Assembly: GCA_949987565.1 (NCBI GenBank)
Contig: OX465107.1
Location: 18,952,607 to 19,016,606, forward strand
Direction: 5' to 3'
Length of the DNA stretch: 64,000 nt
Source: Luidia sarsii
Lineage: Eukaryota; Echinodermata; Asteroidea; Paxillosida; Luidiidae
Below, one piece after another: positions 39,177-52,200 of the stretch. The position numbers and the translations under genes are program-made. The notes beneath the pieces were generated by a model. That model ran no database searches. It worked only from the letters and a program-made list of their open reading frames with translations, and was not told the DNA's origin. How positions within the stretch are numbered: position 1 is the first letter of the stretch; every line of letters starts with the position of its first letter.

Positions 39177-40212
39177 TTCTCTACCTCCTTCCTCTCCCTC
39201 TCCCTCTCCCTCTCTCTCCATCTCCTTCTCCCCCTCTCTCTCTTTCACTCGCTCTCTCTCTCTTTCTCTCCCTCCTCCCCCTCCCTCTCCATCTCTCTCC
39301 ATCTCCCTCTCCCCCTCTCTCTCTTTCACTCGCTCTCTCCCCCTCTCTTTATCAACCTCCTCCCTCTCCCTCTCCCCTCTCTCTCAAACAAGATTGAGGT
39401 AGATACATGTATCTGGTAGTGGTAATAACATTTGCAATCAGTTTTTTCTCATTTGAGATGTTATCACTCTCCCCCCTCTCTCTCTCACTCACTCTTTCTC
39501 TCTCTCTCACCCCTCTCTCTGTCTCTCTCTCTCTCTTTCCCTCTCCCTCTCCCCCCTCTCTCTCTCACTCGCACTCTCTCTCTCTCTCTCGCTCTCTCTC
39601 TCTCTCACACACCCCTCTCTCTGTCTCTCTCTCTCGCTTTCTCTCTCCCTCTCCCCCTCTCTCTCTCACTCGCTCTCTCTCTCTCTCTTTCTCTCCCTCC
39701 TCCCTCTCCCTCTCCCCTCTCTCTCAAACAAGATTGAGGTAGATGTTAGGTAATAACATTTGCAATCAGTTTTTTCTCATTTGAGATGTTATCACTCTCC
39801 CCCCTCTCTCTCTCTCACTCTCTCTCTCTCTCTCTTTCTCTCCCTCCTCCCTCTCCCTCTCCCCCTCTCTCTCAAACAAGATTGAGGTAGATGTCAGGTA
39901 ATGACATTTGCAATCAGCATGTCTGGTGCAGGGTTTGAGGGCTGTTAGATGTACATTACAGTATAGAGAGACTCGCAAATACTTGTCTGTTTAACCGTAA
40001 GTGAACCAAGTTTGGTTGTTTGGCAGTTTGGCTGGCTTAAAGGTACCTGATTGTATAAGCCTCTGCCCCCTCTATCTCCCTCTCCCCTCCTCGTCATTCT
40101 CCTTCCTCTCTCTCTCTCTCCCTCCTCTCCTCCTCCTTCAGTCCCTCTCCTTCCCCTTTCCCCCCTCTCCCCTCCTCCCCATCTGCCTCTTTCTCTCCCT
40201 CTTCCCCTCTCG

Positions 40213-40245
<33 letters not shown>

Positions 40246-43200
40246 CCCCATCCCTACCCCACCCTCTCCCTTCCCTCTATCCACCCGTGTTTTCTGCACC
40301 TGCTTGTCCACATGGCCTTAAGCCAAACACTTCACGTTCGTTTACCCGTATCTCTTAGACCCATTTCAGTTTGTCCTTGCCGAAGAGTGGTCCATTGAGG
40401 GCTCTTAGCTGACCATGTAGGGAGTTTGGCAAGTCGAATGCCGCGGGGGGGGGTCCTTTTTTGGTAGATTTAGATGGATTTGTTTTCCAATCTGCTTGCA
40501 TCAGCATCTTCGTAGCGACGTCAACAACTGTCATCCGTGCAGAGTGGACGAGTTTGCACATCTCGTGGAAATCACTCAATCACATAGTGGTGTATGCAGC
40601 AACAGAAAAACAACAACGCGGGAGTTGTTTTTCACCCTCAAAAAGATGAGACATTTTTTTTTGAACAGTCAGCATTTTCTGTGGGAAAAACAGGGCAGGA
40701 GAACTTCTTCTTTCTCTTGTGCATGAGGCAAGCGGCAATTTATTAGAGGTGCTGCTGTCTCAAGTTGTTGTTGTTTTGCCTGGGCTCAATCGGAAGAGCG
40801 AGACCAGTTACCAGGGCCCACCAACTAGGAGGTTGACAACATGGGCCCCGACAGAAGAACAATAATCCACAGCAATCTGGTCTGTGGGAGGGGAGCGGTC
40901 ATTACTTGAAAACTACTTTGAGGGAAAATATGGCCGCACTGAGTATTAGTCCATGACCCCACACTCCTGAGACACTACCTTCACCATGAATTATCTGAAA
41001 GCTATTCCAAGTCTCCAAAACAAGGTTGTTTGATTTAAATCATGATTTAAATCACTGAAAAAAAAAAAAAAAATCACTCATAAAAATCACTTCTTGTCCC
41101 CCCCCCCCCCACAAGCAAAACAGTATCTTACTGCAAGAACTTTAAAAAGACTTTGCTTTTCACATCATCAACTGCCATGACGTATGCTATACATTTTACG
41201 AGTCATTTATGAAAACTCTTTCTCTTTGGTCATTTGGTCACATATATTTAGCCCACCCATATGTACATGTACGGTACTAAGCATTTTAGCAAGGAGGAAG
41301 TACACTTGTGGTATGCTTGTAGCTCTTGGTAGGCAGCAACATTTTCATGGATTTTTGTGTTTCGATACATTTTCACGATCACAATGGTACTGCAACTGCA
41401 TTTAAATGTTTGTTGAAAGCGAACGTGGGGTGTTTAAAGCAAGTGGTCATGATGGTAATTTGTTTTTATAAAAAATAATAATAATTGTTTTATTTAAATC
41501 AAATTAATTCGATTTAAATAAACAAAATCTGAATTTATTATTTTTTATTTTTTTAAATCGTGATTTACATCAATCCTGCTGTAAAAGGCTAGTGACACAG
41601 AAGGCTCCCTCAAACCAGCATTTCCTGTACCTAAGAATAAAAGTAATATTTTTTCTGCAATTCCAAAGCACTAATGTCGTATTGCATCATGCACAATATT
41701 TGTTTATATTCGCTTCCTTGCTTGCTGGCTGTAAAACAAATATGGACATATTATGTATTTCAGTTCTATACAAAGGAATTTTTTATTTTTTTATATTTTT
41801 TTTTAGTGTATTGATTATTTGTACCCTGTACTTTTCTGTTGCAAAGACCTGAAAGCAGTGTATTGAACACTAACCCCCACACTCGGTGGTTGCCATGACG
41901 TCACCATGTCAAACAGATATTACCACGGTGACTTGCAAACAAATATGCTTACCATGGCCTGTTCACAGAATTAAAGTTATTCCTACATATGCATGTTTAT
42001 GTAAGTCGCAGATTTTTGCCACTGAATTTTTTTTTATAGTCATTCTGAACTGAAGCACTTTTGCTTCGGACTCTTGTTGTCATTTTGTTTGGACAGGTTT
42101 CAGTCTGCAGGGAGGATTGAGGGGGATTGGCGCTGTCCTTCAGGGCTCCCTGTGTGCCGTCCAGACCAGCTGCCTGACCTTGGCCGGCCAAGATCTTCTC
42201 CTTAGTCCTGACTCCTGCCGGCTAATCGAAGACCCCGACAAGGCCGCTGCCCCAAGTAACAGTGCGCCCTCTGTTGAGCAGAGCAGTGTGCCTGAACGCC
42301 ACGAGCAGTCGCCGCGCGCAGACAGAGAAGAACTTGGGAAGGCCGACGACGGGCCAACCACTCCGGTGACAAATAGGCTTCCGAGCCCTTCCGAGACGAT
42401 CACTCCACAAACCAAAGATTTCTCTCGGGGGCCTGTGCCGGCCGATGGCTCGGGCGAGTCGCCCCGGGCAAGAGCGGACGGCTCGGACCGACTCGGACCT
42501 GAGATCTCTCCTCAGCGCGAAGTCGCAGAACCTCCGGCATCCCCCCAGGCCTCGGAAGGGGCGGATCCCGCCGAGGGCTCCCCCAGATCCTCGGAGGAGT
42601 CGCGGAGGGCGCGCAACGCTCGCATGGTGATGCCGGAGCCTCTCCTCCCGCCCGTCAGCGAAGAACTGGAGGTCGGCAGCTCGGCGGGGCCAGCCTCCTC
42701 GCACCGCTTGAAAGCCGGGCCGAGCCCGGACGCTGGGCCGACAGATCAGGGAGCGGCGCCGGCCGCGGAAGAGATCGGGGATCCGGGCAGGCCGGCCCAG
42801 GCACCGGAGATCGCTGAGAGAGAGGAGGAAGCGGTTTGCGTCGAGAGGAAATCGGCAGCGGGGACGACAGCGGAGCGGAGCCTACGCCTCACCCACGCCC
42901 AAGAATCCTTTGAGATCGAAGAGGTGAGTGCTGTCGCACATTTTGGTCGCACATTTTTTTCTGAGACATTGTCTCCTGTAAGCAGAAGTGGTCAGTTCAG
43001 TGGTCCCTTAAGGGTGTGAGAGCAGCGGTCAGAATCCACACAACTAAGCTTTGACAATACAGGGGATTCACAATAGCACGCCCTCAAGAGTTTGCAGTGT
43101 GTTGGCCAGTCAAATTGCACGAAATCTGTCGATCCATGCATTGTGATGTTGCAAACTCTTGAGGGCGCACTATTGTGTATTACCCGTATTCTTAACGGTA

Positions 43201-46200
43201 AGTTTCTGTTGGTGCCAATTGGTCTTGTCCAGTATACTGTAGAGTGTTGATAATTCTTTTGAGGATAGTAACAACACGTGTTTTGAAAAGGGCAAAACAA
43301 GAAAAGCTTTCAAAGTGAAAGGAGGAGTTTCCCTTTTTTATTATTACTCCTTTTTTGGTATTAATTGGACCTAACATAGGCCATTTACAAATCCATGGAT
43401 CAGGCATGGGCTCAGGCTCAGGCTCAGGCTTTGTCTCCGTCTCCGTCTGACAAAACCTGGAAATCCAAGTTGTGGTTTGTTGCCAAAACTGAAGGTTGGT
43501 TGGCTTGATAAGTGCAATGTATTTACCAAGGAACTTGGGCCAGACACTTGTTTTTAGATGCCTGTGATATTATAATGGGCAAGAGAAATATGACCGAAGC
43601 CTACGCCCGAGCCCAAGGCTTTATTTCGTAAATGGCCGTAAAAAGCAGGTCTACCGTTTTCCACCGGGTACCATGCAAGACATTCGCCTTGCTGAATCTG
43701 CACCGCCAGTCTGCCTGCAGCATCTTTAAGCACCCGTTTCCATGGCGATTTATTTCGGACAAGATTTCCAAGGGCAGAGTTGATTCAGCGACAGCACAAC
43801 AATCCCTCTTCATTTGGACGATCAAACTAAATCACGTAAAACTGAGGACATAAGGCCTGCTACCTTGACTTCCAAGCTTGCTGTATATATTTTTCCCTTT
43901 AGTGATTTGATTTCATTTGAAGCATTTTATTTTTCTTCTTGTGGTTTAATTTGGTTTTCATTCCTCTTAAATCTGAATTTGCATGTTCATGTACGTTGTT
44001 GTAAAACGCTGTATTGCCAATGCACTTGCAGTCTGCATTTTTTATTTTGAAATTCAAAATGGTAATTTGTTATGGAAGCTTTCATGTTTATTAGAGACAG
44101 AGTGAGGGGAGAGGGAGAGAGAGAGAGGTGGGGAGATAGAGTGAGATAGAGAGGGAGAGGGAAAGAGAAAGGGGGAGTGAGAGAGGGGAGAGTGAGAAAG
44201 GGGGAGAGAGTGTGAGAGAGGGAGAAGGAATGAAAGGTGAGAGTGAGAGATAGAGAGGGAGTGAGAGAGGGTGAGAGTGAGTGAGAGAGGGGGGAGAGTG
44301 TGAGAGAGGGAGAAGGAATGAGAGGGGAGAGGGTGTGAGAGAGGTGGAGAGTGAGTAAGAGAGGGGAGAGAGAGGGGGAAGAGAGTGAGGGGGAAGAGAG
44401 TGAGGGGGGAGAGATACCGGTAGACCGCGTTTACAGTTACACTCAATCCTGCAAGGGCATTACAAGGGCGATTGAATCCTGCAAGGAGGATTGAATCCTG
44501 CTTTACCGCAAGTGTAAACGCGAGGCGGATTGAGCCTCTACCCGAATCGAATCCTCCTTTTTGAATCCCCCTTTTTGGGAAGGATTCAATCCCGCAATTG
44601 TGGGATTCAATCCCCCAATTGTTGAGTGTAAACGCAAAAGGAGGATTGAATCCCGCAATGGGACATGGCGACATCCAGTAGTGAATTATAGGAAGCCCGA
44701 AAGACTGCAATAATATTGTTTATTGGAGAGAAGCTCCCACAGTACAGGACGCACCTGCACGTTACTCGTTAGGTACAGTCGTTGCTCATTCCATGGTCAT
44801 TCCATGCTCATTCTCTCGTTCTTGCGTCGCCGTATCGCCAACAGTTTTTGGAATTCGCCTATTCCAACATAAAATTGATACCCATGCCGTCCATTGGAGT
44901 CGACGATGGTCGTGGACGGGTGACCGGTCGGGTATGGACAGATTTAGAGTTCAAAACATTCCTTTACATTTGGGCAACAGAGGAAATTAAGACCCAGCTA
45001 GTCCGCAACAATGCAGCAGAAGTAACATTGCAGTGAAATCCTCAATTTTCATATATCGTGCGGACGGAAGATAGGAGATGGACGATGGAAGCTTCCGAAG
45101 TGCACAAAAAAAAATTACCCAATGGTGGCTATTGCGCAAACTCCATGACCTTCTTTCCGGTAAAAAGGGGGATTGGAGGGCGATCGGGATTGAGTGTAAA
45201 CGCGACATACGTTTTTTTTTTGCGACCGCAGGATTCAATCCTTCTTTTCAGGATCGAGTGTAAACAAGGTGATAGAGTGAGAGAGGGGGAAAGAGAGAGA
45301 GGGGGAGAGTAAGAAAGAGAGGGAGAGAGAGAGGGGGAGAGAGAGGAGGGAAAGGGAGAGATTGAGAAAGGGAGGGAAAGAGAGATACATGTAGAGTGTG
45401 GAGTGAGAAAGAGAGAGAGAGAGGGGAAGAGAGAGAGGGGAGACTGAGAATTGGAGGGAAAGAGAGGAAAGAGAGGGAGAGAAAGGTATGGAGAGAAAGT
45501 GAGAGAGGGGAGAGAGAGAGGGAGATGGAGTGAGGGAGAGAGATGGGGGAGAGAGGAAGAGAGAGAGAGAGACAGAGAGACAGAGAGTGAGAGAGGGGGA
45601 AAGAGAGAGAGAGGGGAGAGTGAGAGAGAGAGAGAGCTAGGACTATTGGACTGACCAGTGGTCTTTGCTTTTAAGGTCCACTTTGATTTGTAATGGTGCG
45701 TGACAACTTGTTGATTTGAAATTGGTCCGGGGCAATTTGAATCTGCCCCTCTCCTCCCCTCCACCCTCTCCCCCCCCCCTTCTCAATCATGTCGTTCATT
45801 TTGAGAGGGACTGGCCCACTTCTGCTTCATCTTATGCCATGTAACAACCCCCCCCTGGGATCTCGCCGACTCCATTCCCCCCCCCCCCCCTCCCGGGTTG
45901 TCGGGAGCTTTTGTAGACCTCGGTTTTTCGACACTCGTAAACTTGCCTGTAAACCCACGGTATCTGAAGACAGAGATGGTTTCCACCGGGGGAACAACTT
46001 TAGGGCCGCCTCCCGAGACGGAGATTGCCAGAGCGAGGCTGCCGACGTGGAAACAAGGCATCCGTCATTTAGGAGGAGACATGGGCATCGGACAGAGAAG
46101 GCAACTGTTGGGGAAAACAGTGACCGATGGCGTTTGGAGGTTGATCTCTTTTTTTTTTCCACGTGTAATGGTTTTGCCAGAGGCTGTGGGCCAAGACTGT

Positions 46201-49200
46201 ATGGAACTTGAGATAAAAGGCAAGCCTGTATAAGTACAGTGCATTGAGAATTTAGGATGCACGAACAGTATGTGTGCACTGCTTTTACATCTGTTTAAAT
46301 GTCATGCTGTGGGTTTTGGATTTGTTGGACTACATATCTATACATCATAGTATTGCTTCATTCATGCAGTACATGTATGTGTGCATGGCATGCATTTTTG
46401 TTTTCGATTACCCGGTAATTTTTCATAAGACTTGCATGGTTGATGTACCGGTACTAGGTGGAAGTTTTGCGGTGACACCGTGTAATGCTTCTCTTTCGAG
46501 AAGGAGCGTGGCTCTGAAAAGCTCTGCCCGTCGTCGGGAGACTGAGCACTGGATTCCAACTATCATTGGTGTATATATCCCTGGTGAAAGCTTTGGGATG
46601 TGGAGAATCTTTCCCGTGGAGAATCTCAGTGTGACCACTGGGGCAAGATAAGAAAGTTCACTGGAGTGTGTCAGTGTGAGAGTGGGTGCCAAGGGTCAGA
46701 GAGACCCAGGAGGCAACTAGTTGCTGGACGAAGTTGTCAATGGAAAGCATCAATAGGGCCGTTCCCACTACACCGAATAAACGTGATTATTTGGATCGCA
46801 ATTTGAATCGCGATTCGAACTCCACCTTTTTTACGTGTGGGGACACAATAAATGCGATTATTAGTGGGATTTGAATCGCGATTCAGACTCCACTAAGAGT
46901 GAAACTTTTAAAAATAATCGCGTTTATTTACGACGCGATGTGTGTGGGAACGCTCCGCTCAAATCACACCGTTTTTTTTTTTTTAAGCCCATGATGCATT
47001 ACGCAAGCATGGCATTTCCTGCCAGCAGCTTACTGCCAGGAAGTGCAGCACAGGGTTTGTTTACTTTCGTCAGTGAGTCCCGCCTTTCCCGCTTGCGCAG
47101 CGCGACCACATGCTAACCGCAATCGGCTCGCGTTTATTTGCGACGAGATTATTTGGCCTGTTTGTACACGACAAAAAAACCAACGATTCAAACCATGATT
47201 ATTTTCGTAGTGGGAACGGCCCTTCTAAAACAGTTCAATCGTGTCAAAAGAAAGGATATTGTTGTGTGAGCATGAACTTCTTTCCAATCGCATTGCATGT
47301 GAATCAGAAGGGGTGAGCAATTTCAACATCTATAGGTTCATGACCACAACATGCTTTAAGGATTCTCTGGAATTAAGATGTTCAGACATGTTGATAAGAG
47401 ACACTAGGCAAAGGATCCTGCCTCAGAGGAAAATCCCACAAGGATTGAATCGTCCGGCAAGGTTCAGGATGTCTAGCCTTTTAAAATTTTGAGATTTTTT
47501 TGTATTTTGCTGTAAGTCAGCAAGCAGTTCGTAATTTTTTGTGAGCGAGAGAGAGTGAGGGAACGAGGGAGTGAGAGAGAGAGGAGGGAGACAGAAAGAG
47601 AAAGAGAAAGAGAAAGAGGGAGAGAAAGGAAGATAGAGATAGAGTGGGAGAGAGAGAGAGAGAGAGAGGGAGAGGAAGAGAGAGGAGGCATGGAGAGAGG
47701 GATGAGGAGGGAGAAGAAGACGGAGGGAGAGACAGAGGAAAGAGAGAGAGACAGAAACAAAGACAGAGAGAGGAAGGGGTAGAGAGAGGAGTGGGAGGGG
47801 TAGAGAGACATGTGAGAGGAGTTGGGAGAAGGAGAGATGTGGAGAGGAGAGAGAAACAGAAAGAGAGATAGAGAGAGGCAGAGAGAAAGGGAGACAGGGA
47901 TAGAGGGAGTGAGAGATGGAGAAAGAGGGAAGGAGTAAGAGAGAGAGAGACGGATGGAGAAATAGAAAGAGGAAAGAGAGAGACAGAGAGAGAGAGAGAG
48001 AGGGTGAAGAGGGGAGAGAGAGAGAGAGGGTAGGGAGATGGACAGATATAGAGAAGGGGGGAGTTAGGGGAAGACTGGCCCGTGCTTGGCCTCTGCCTAT
48101 TTGCTCTCAGTGTCTGCATCTTGATTGCCAGATTAAGGAAGAGTGCTGACAGCAATCTCATATTTATGGGCAATTAAGGAGGCTCCTTGTCAGCAGTGCC
48201 GCTCCGATGGACTGCGGCTGATGGGGCCAAGACTGTGTGCCTTCCCCCCCTCCTTTATATCATCAATTCTAGGAAGAATTGATGAGACAAATCCTCATTC
48301 CTCAAAGGGAATGAATAATCTGGTGCTTCAGTCTATAAAATCATTGTGAACTTGTGATAAAGCAAACAAAATGTCAAGGAAATGAAAGGAAGTAGAGGAA
48401 AACAGACTGAGAAATTAGAAAACTTTTTTTTTAATCTGACAAATGTTATGTTTTCTAATAGGCTTATGCTTTCTCTGTCAGCCACAATGCTTGAAATACA
48501 TGTGCCTCTCTCTCTCTCTCTTTTGATATCATATGTATTTGAAAGAAAAGAGTACCGGTAATTAAATCAAAATACCGGTACACCAAATCAATATGTACGG
48601 CATGCATATTTCGGGTGTTTTCTTGAATCAGAAAATAAAAGAATTGTCCATAGAGTTGTCCATATGGAATTGTCCATAGGGTAGAATGCAAAAATGTTGC
48701 AGACAAAATGTTTGCAAAATTAGGAGGGCGGCGGCCTGACATTTCGATCCTAGCAGGATCTTTCTCAAAGGCAGAAAGAGTTGGATTATGTCAGCTAAAG
48801 AGCCAGCCCCCCCCAAAAAAAATAACAACTTTACAGTATGTTCCCATCTGAATCCACATCTATATACATGTTTGTGTATATGTAGTATTTTTTTATGTAC
48901 ATGTACGTTTGTGCAGGATTTTGTAATATACCGTAAGTTGGTGAACTTCCTGTCCTTGGTATACATTTACATGTATTTTGTATCGCTTGGCGAGAATAAT
49001 ATTGATGTTTTATAAGGATGTTCCCATCCCAAGTAATGGTGCTGGCATTGTACATGTTAATGCATTGCTCACTGCTTTGCCAGTTATACAATGCACACGT
49101 ACATCAGATAGCTACACGTATGGGGGGGCTTGAACAATTGACAAAAGTTGTTGCCACAGAAACATGACATCAGTGTAGGGTATATGCACGCAAGTGCCCG

Positions 49201-52200
49201 TATCAAATTCAGCATTTCCAGTTGGAAACCTATCCACACGAGGACAAGAAGTGTTCATCCAAGGACTCACGTACATGTAGTCATCCTAGTGGATTTATTT
49301 TGTCAGGGTTGGCTGGGGAATTTGTCTGGCATTACATGTACCTTCAGAGACTCATGAGGATGTTTGTCATAAGATCGTCGCCGAATCTGACAAATAGTAC
49401 ATTAGGTTGTTATACATTATGTTTATAATTATATGATATACAAAAATGTTGCAAACTGCTTACTGACTAAAAATACAAAAATGTAAATCTTAAAATTTAG
49501 TGGGCCTGACGTTTCGATCCTAGCAGGACCTTTCTCTGCCTTTGAGAAAGGCCCTGCTAGGATCGAAACGTCAGGCCCACTAAATTTTAAGATTATGTTT
49601 ATATATCATGAAAATCAATCATGTAGATGGAGTGAAGGTGTTATGGTGTTTTTGTTTTGGGACAAAGTGGATCTCAATGATAGAAACTTAAAGAAGGCCT
49701 AGTGGAGAAATTCAGTGAGTCTGAGTCCTAGGCAAACCAAGGATGGAATGCCTTGAATGGAGAACAGCTGTTGACTGGGCTGGGATGTGAACGTTGGCAT
49801 ATTGCACCAGTGCTCTACGATCCTACAGCAGCTTATCCAGACTTTTGCTTGTTCGTGTTTCTATTTCGTGTCTACCCCGTTTCATTGCCATTCTTTTACT
49901 CTTTGCAAGCTGCTGGTACAATGGGGACCAGCAGAGTTCATGTACTTCGGCGAAATGCACAAGCAAACATCGTCAAGGCAGGTTCATCTCCTTGTATAGT
50001 CTGCGGCACGCTCGAAGCTTTTCACCCAAGGATGTTGCCACGGCAACCCGTAGAGGACATCTGCCCATGTGCCAGATGTGCACAGTCTGGGGTACACACA
50101 CAAGGATGCTTTGTGGGTTTTTTTGCGGGAAAGGAAATGCACTTGTCGTTAGTTCATCAGTTTGGGGAGTTATATCTGGTTAGATCGTAGAAAGGAAACT
50201 TGATTGTGACTGCCGTCTGCTCACACAGGGAAGGGCCGTGGGATGCGCTGGACAGAAGGCAAGCGTTCTTTGGGTTCTTGTGTCTGTACAGAGCAAGTGA
50301 CCTCATGCAAACACGGCTCAACCAGGGGCGAGGAAATTGGCTGGAAGGACCCGTTGGGTCTGTCTGGAAGGTCTGGTGCATCCATTCTGGTGGGTAGACT
50401 CAGGAGAGGCCCCCTTAGTGCTTCTAGAACTGATGGTGTATCGGGTCTCATCTGCCGGTCTTAACTATCTCACAGTTTGATCTTGTAACCTTATTGATGG
50501 CCGTCTCCCGCCGCCGTTGCGTCTCCGCTTAGCGACACGCACCTGCCGTGAGTGTCTGAGTGAGTCGTCATGGCAACCTGCAGTATGGGGAGCCTGCGGT
50601 TGGCTGGCTGGCTGTCCTGACAATCTGACTGTGTGCCGTCTGTGAATCTGTTTTTGTTTGGCCTGCCCCGCTTTGATGGGAATGCCGACTGGCCCGTGCG
50701 ATCGAGCTTTTTTGATTGTTGGCAGGTGGTCGGTGTGCATGATGCATTGTACACCACGAGCCCGGTAACCCGTGTGCGTATGTCCGTATGTCCGTGTCCT
50801 TGCGGTAGCTGTATTCTGTGCAGTTAGTGCGGCAACCATGGCGCGGGGCTACTGCGTGCCGCTGTTGGCTTGCAGCCAGAGGTCAACAACTCTTGTGTGA
50901 ACCCGATTGTTGAGGTAAGACATCGCCACTGCTCGTCGTCAAATTCTCCCTTCATTTTTGTTTCTGCCGCAATTATGAAAGAATTGCCGTCTTTCTTCTT
51001 TTACTTTAAAATCAAATCTGGTCGTTGAAAACTCTTTTTTTTTCTCCTAGTCGTTATTTCTCCTAGTTTACATTTTAAAACCCAACAAAACATTACAAGA
51101 TAGTTATCATCAAGGTGTTTTGTTTTTAACTAGTGCAATGTTTTAATGAGGGAACATAAATGGAATTTGAAAAGAAAATCAATAAACCGAAAAAAAGGTC
51201 AACCAAAGTGCTTGGTTTTCATTAAGATGAAAAGCAAGCCAAAATCAACTATCATCCATATAACATAACAGGTAAGTATGCACGTGCTCGTAGCAACATG
51301 GTGTGTTCGGTCAATCCCCATGGGTAGACTTTGATTGTCAAGGACAGAGTCATTCTGTCTTGTCCCTGTATCCCCCTCCACCTTACATTATTGTATTAGG
51401 TTGAGCTATGACCTCCATTATCTCATTAGGGCACACTCAACCCCTTCCCTAGGCGCGACTGTTAGGCGTGTTTTTGTGCCGACTGGTAAATATCAATGGG
51501 GCCTGGAGGTACATTAGTCAGTGATTGGAAAACTGCACACACCGGTCTCCGAGGCTGATCTCCACTCAGTACTCAGAAGTGTGGCGGTAGCAGGGGACCA
51601 GTGTAAAATGACCCTGTCCTTTATGCTGTGGCTTTTGAGTGTGCCCTGTCTCTCTGTCCTGTCCTGCTCCATACAATACATGTTTGAAACTGGAAAACCA
51701 GCACACAGAAGCCGACGGACACTGCAGCATCCAATCTTCAGTTGCCCCATGAAGGTTAGCAGTTCCAGCAACCGAAACGTCAATACCAGCAATAATACAT
51801 CGTGTGACTTTGATCACCCTTCTCCTTACCTGTACCACTGCGATGAACAACCCTTCCTTTCAAATTTAAAGATGGTTAGATTGTAAACTGGTAAATCTTA
51901 CCACCATTCCCACTTTGACTTTTTGAGTTGTGAAATTAACTGGGCAGTGATATACAAAAGTGTTGCAAACTGCTTACTTAAAATTTAAAATCTTAAAATT
52001 TAGTGGGCCTGACATTTCGATCCTAGCAGGACCTTTCTCAAAGGCAGAGTGACGAGGACAAAACAGATACATGTACACGAAGGAGGGGGAAAGAGAGTGA
52101 ACAGGACACGGATGGGAAACAAAGGACAAAGAGTAAAGCTGGTAGGGAGAGATCAAAGGGAAGGGCAAGGAGTAGGGTAGGGATTAGTGAGAAGAGGGGG

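Larger units (their letters stand above)
34450..42096 (+). other. Intron 5 (about 7.6 kb)
   Basis: Donor gtaagt, acceptor ggacag. It holds family A (34865) and B (35421) repeats, family D copy 2, family C copy 4, the triplicated CT unit (38934-39918), another CT tract (40060-40290) and a GATTTAAATC element (41022-41577). The stretches 35600-37430 and 40300-41020 show no supported gene; 36279-36420 carries self-similar acttgcc/ggcaagt words. Confidence 0.75.

Noticed and set aside
42258..42278. Word gcgccctctgttga shared by exon 6 and 35186-35205
   Set aside because: A 14-base match with no extension on either side, probably chance, though similar words occur in animal repeats.
45789..46211. 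140-codon ORF after the GA tract
   Set aside because: Overlaps equally long ORFs on both strands in GC-rich sequence. No conserved motif.
49753..50190. 145-codon ORF in intron 6
   Set aside because: No recognisable domain, no splice context, and overlapping ORFs in another frame are as long.
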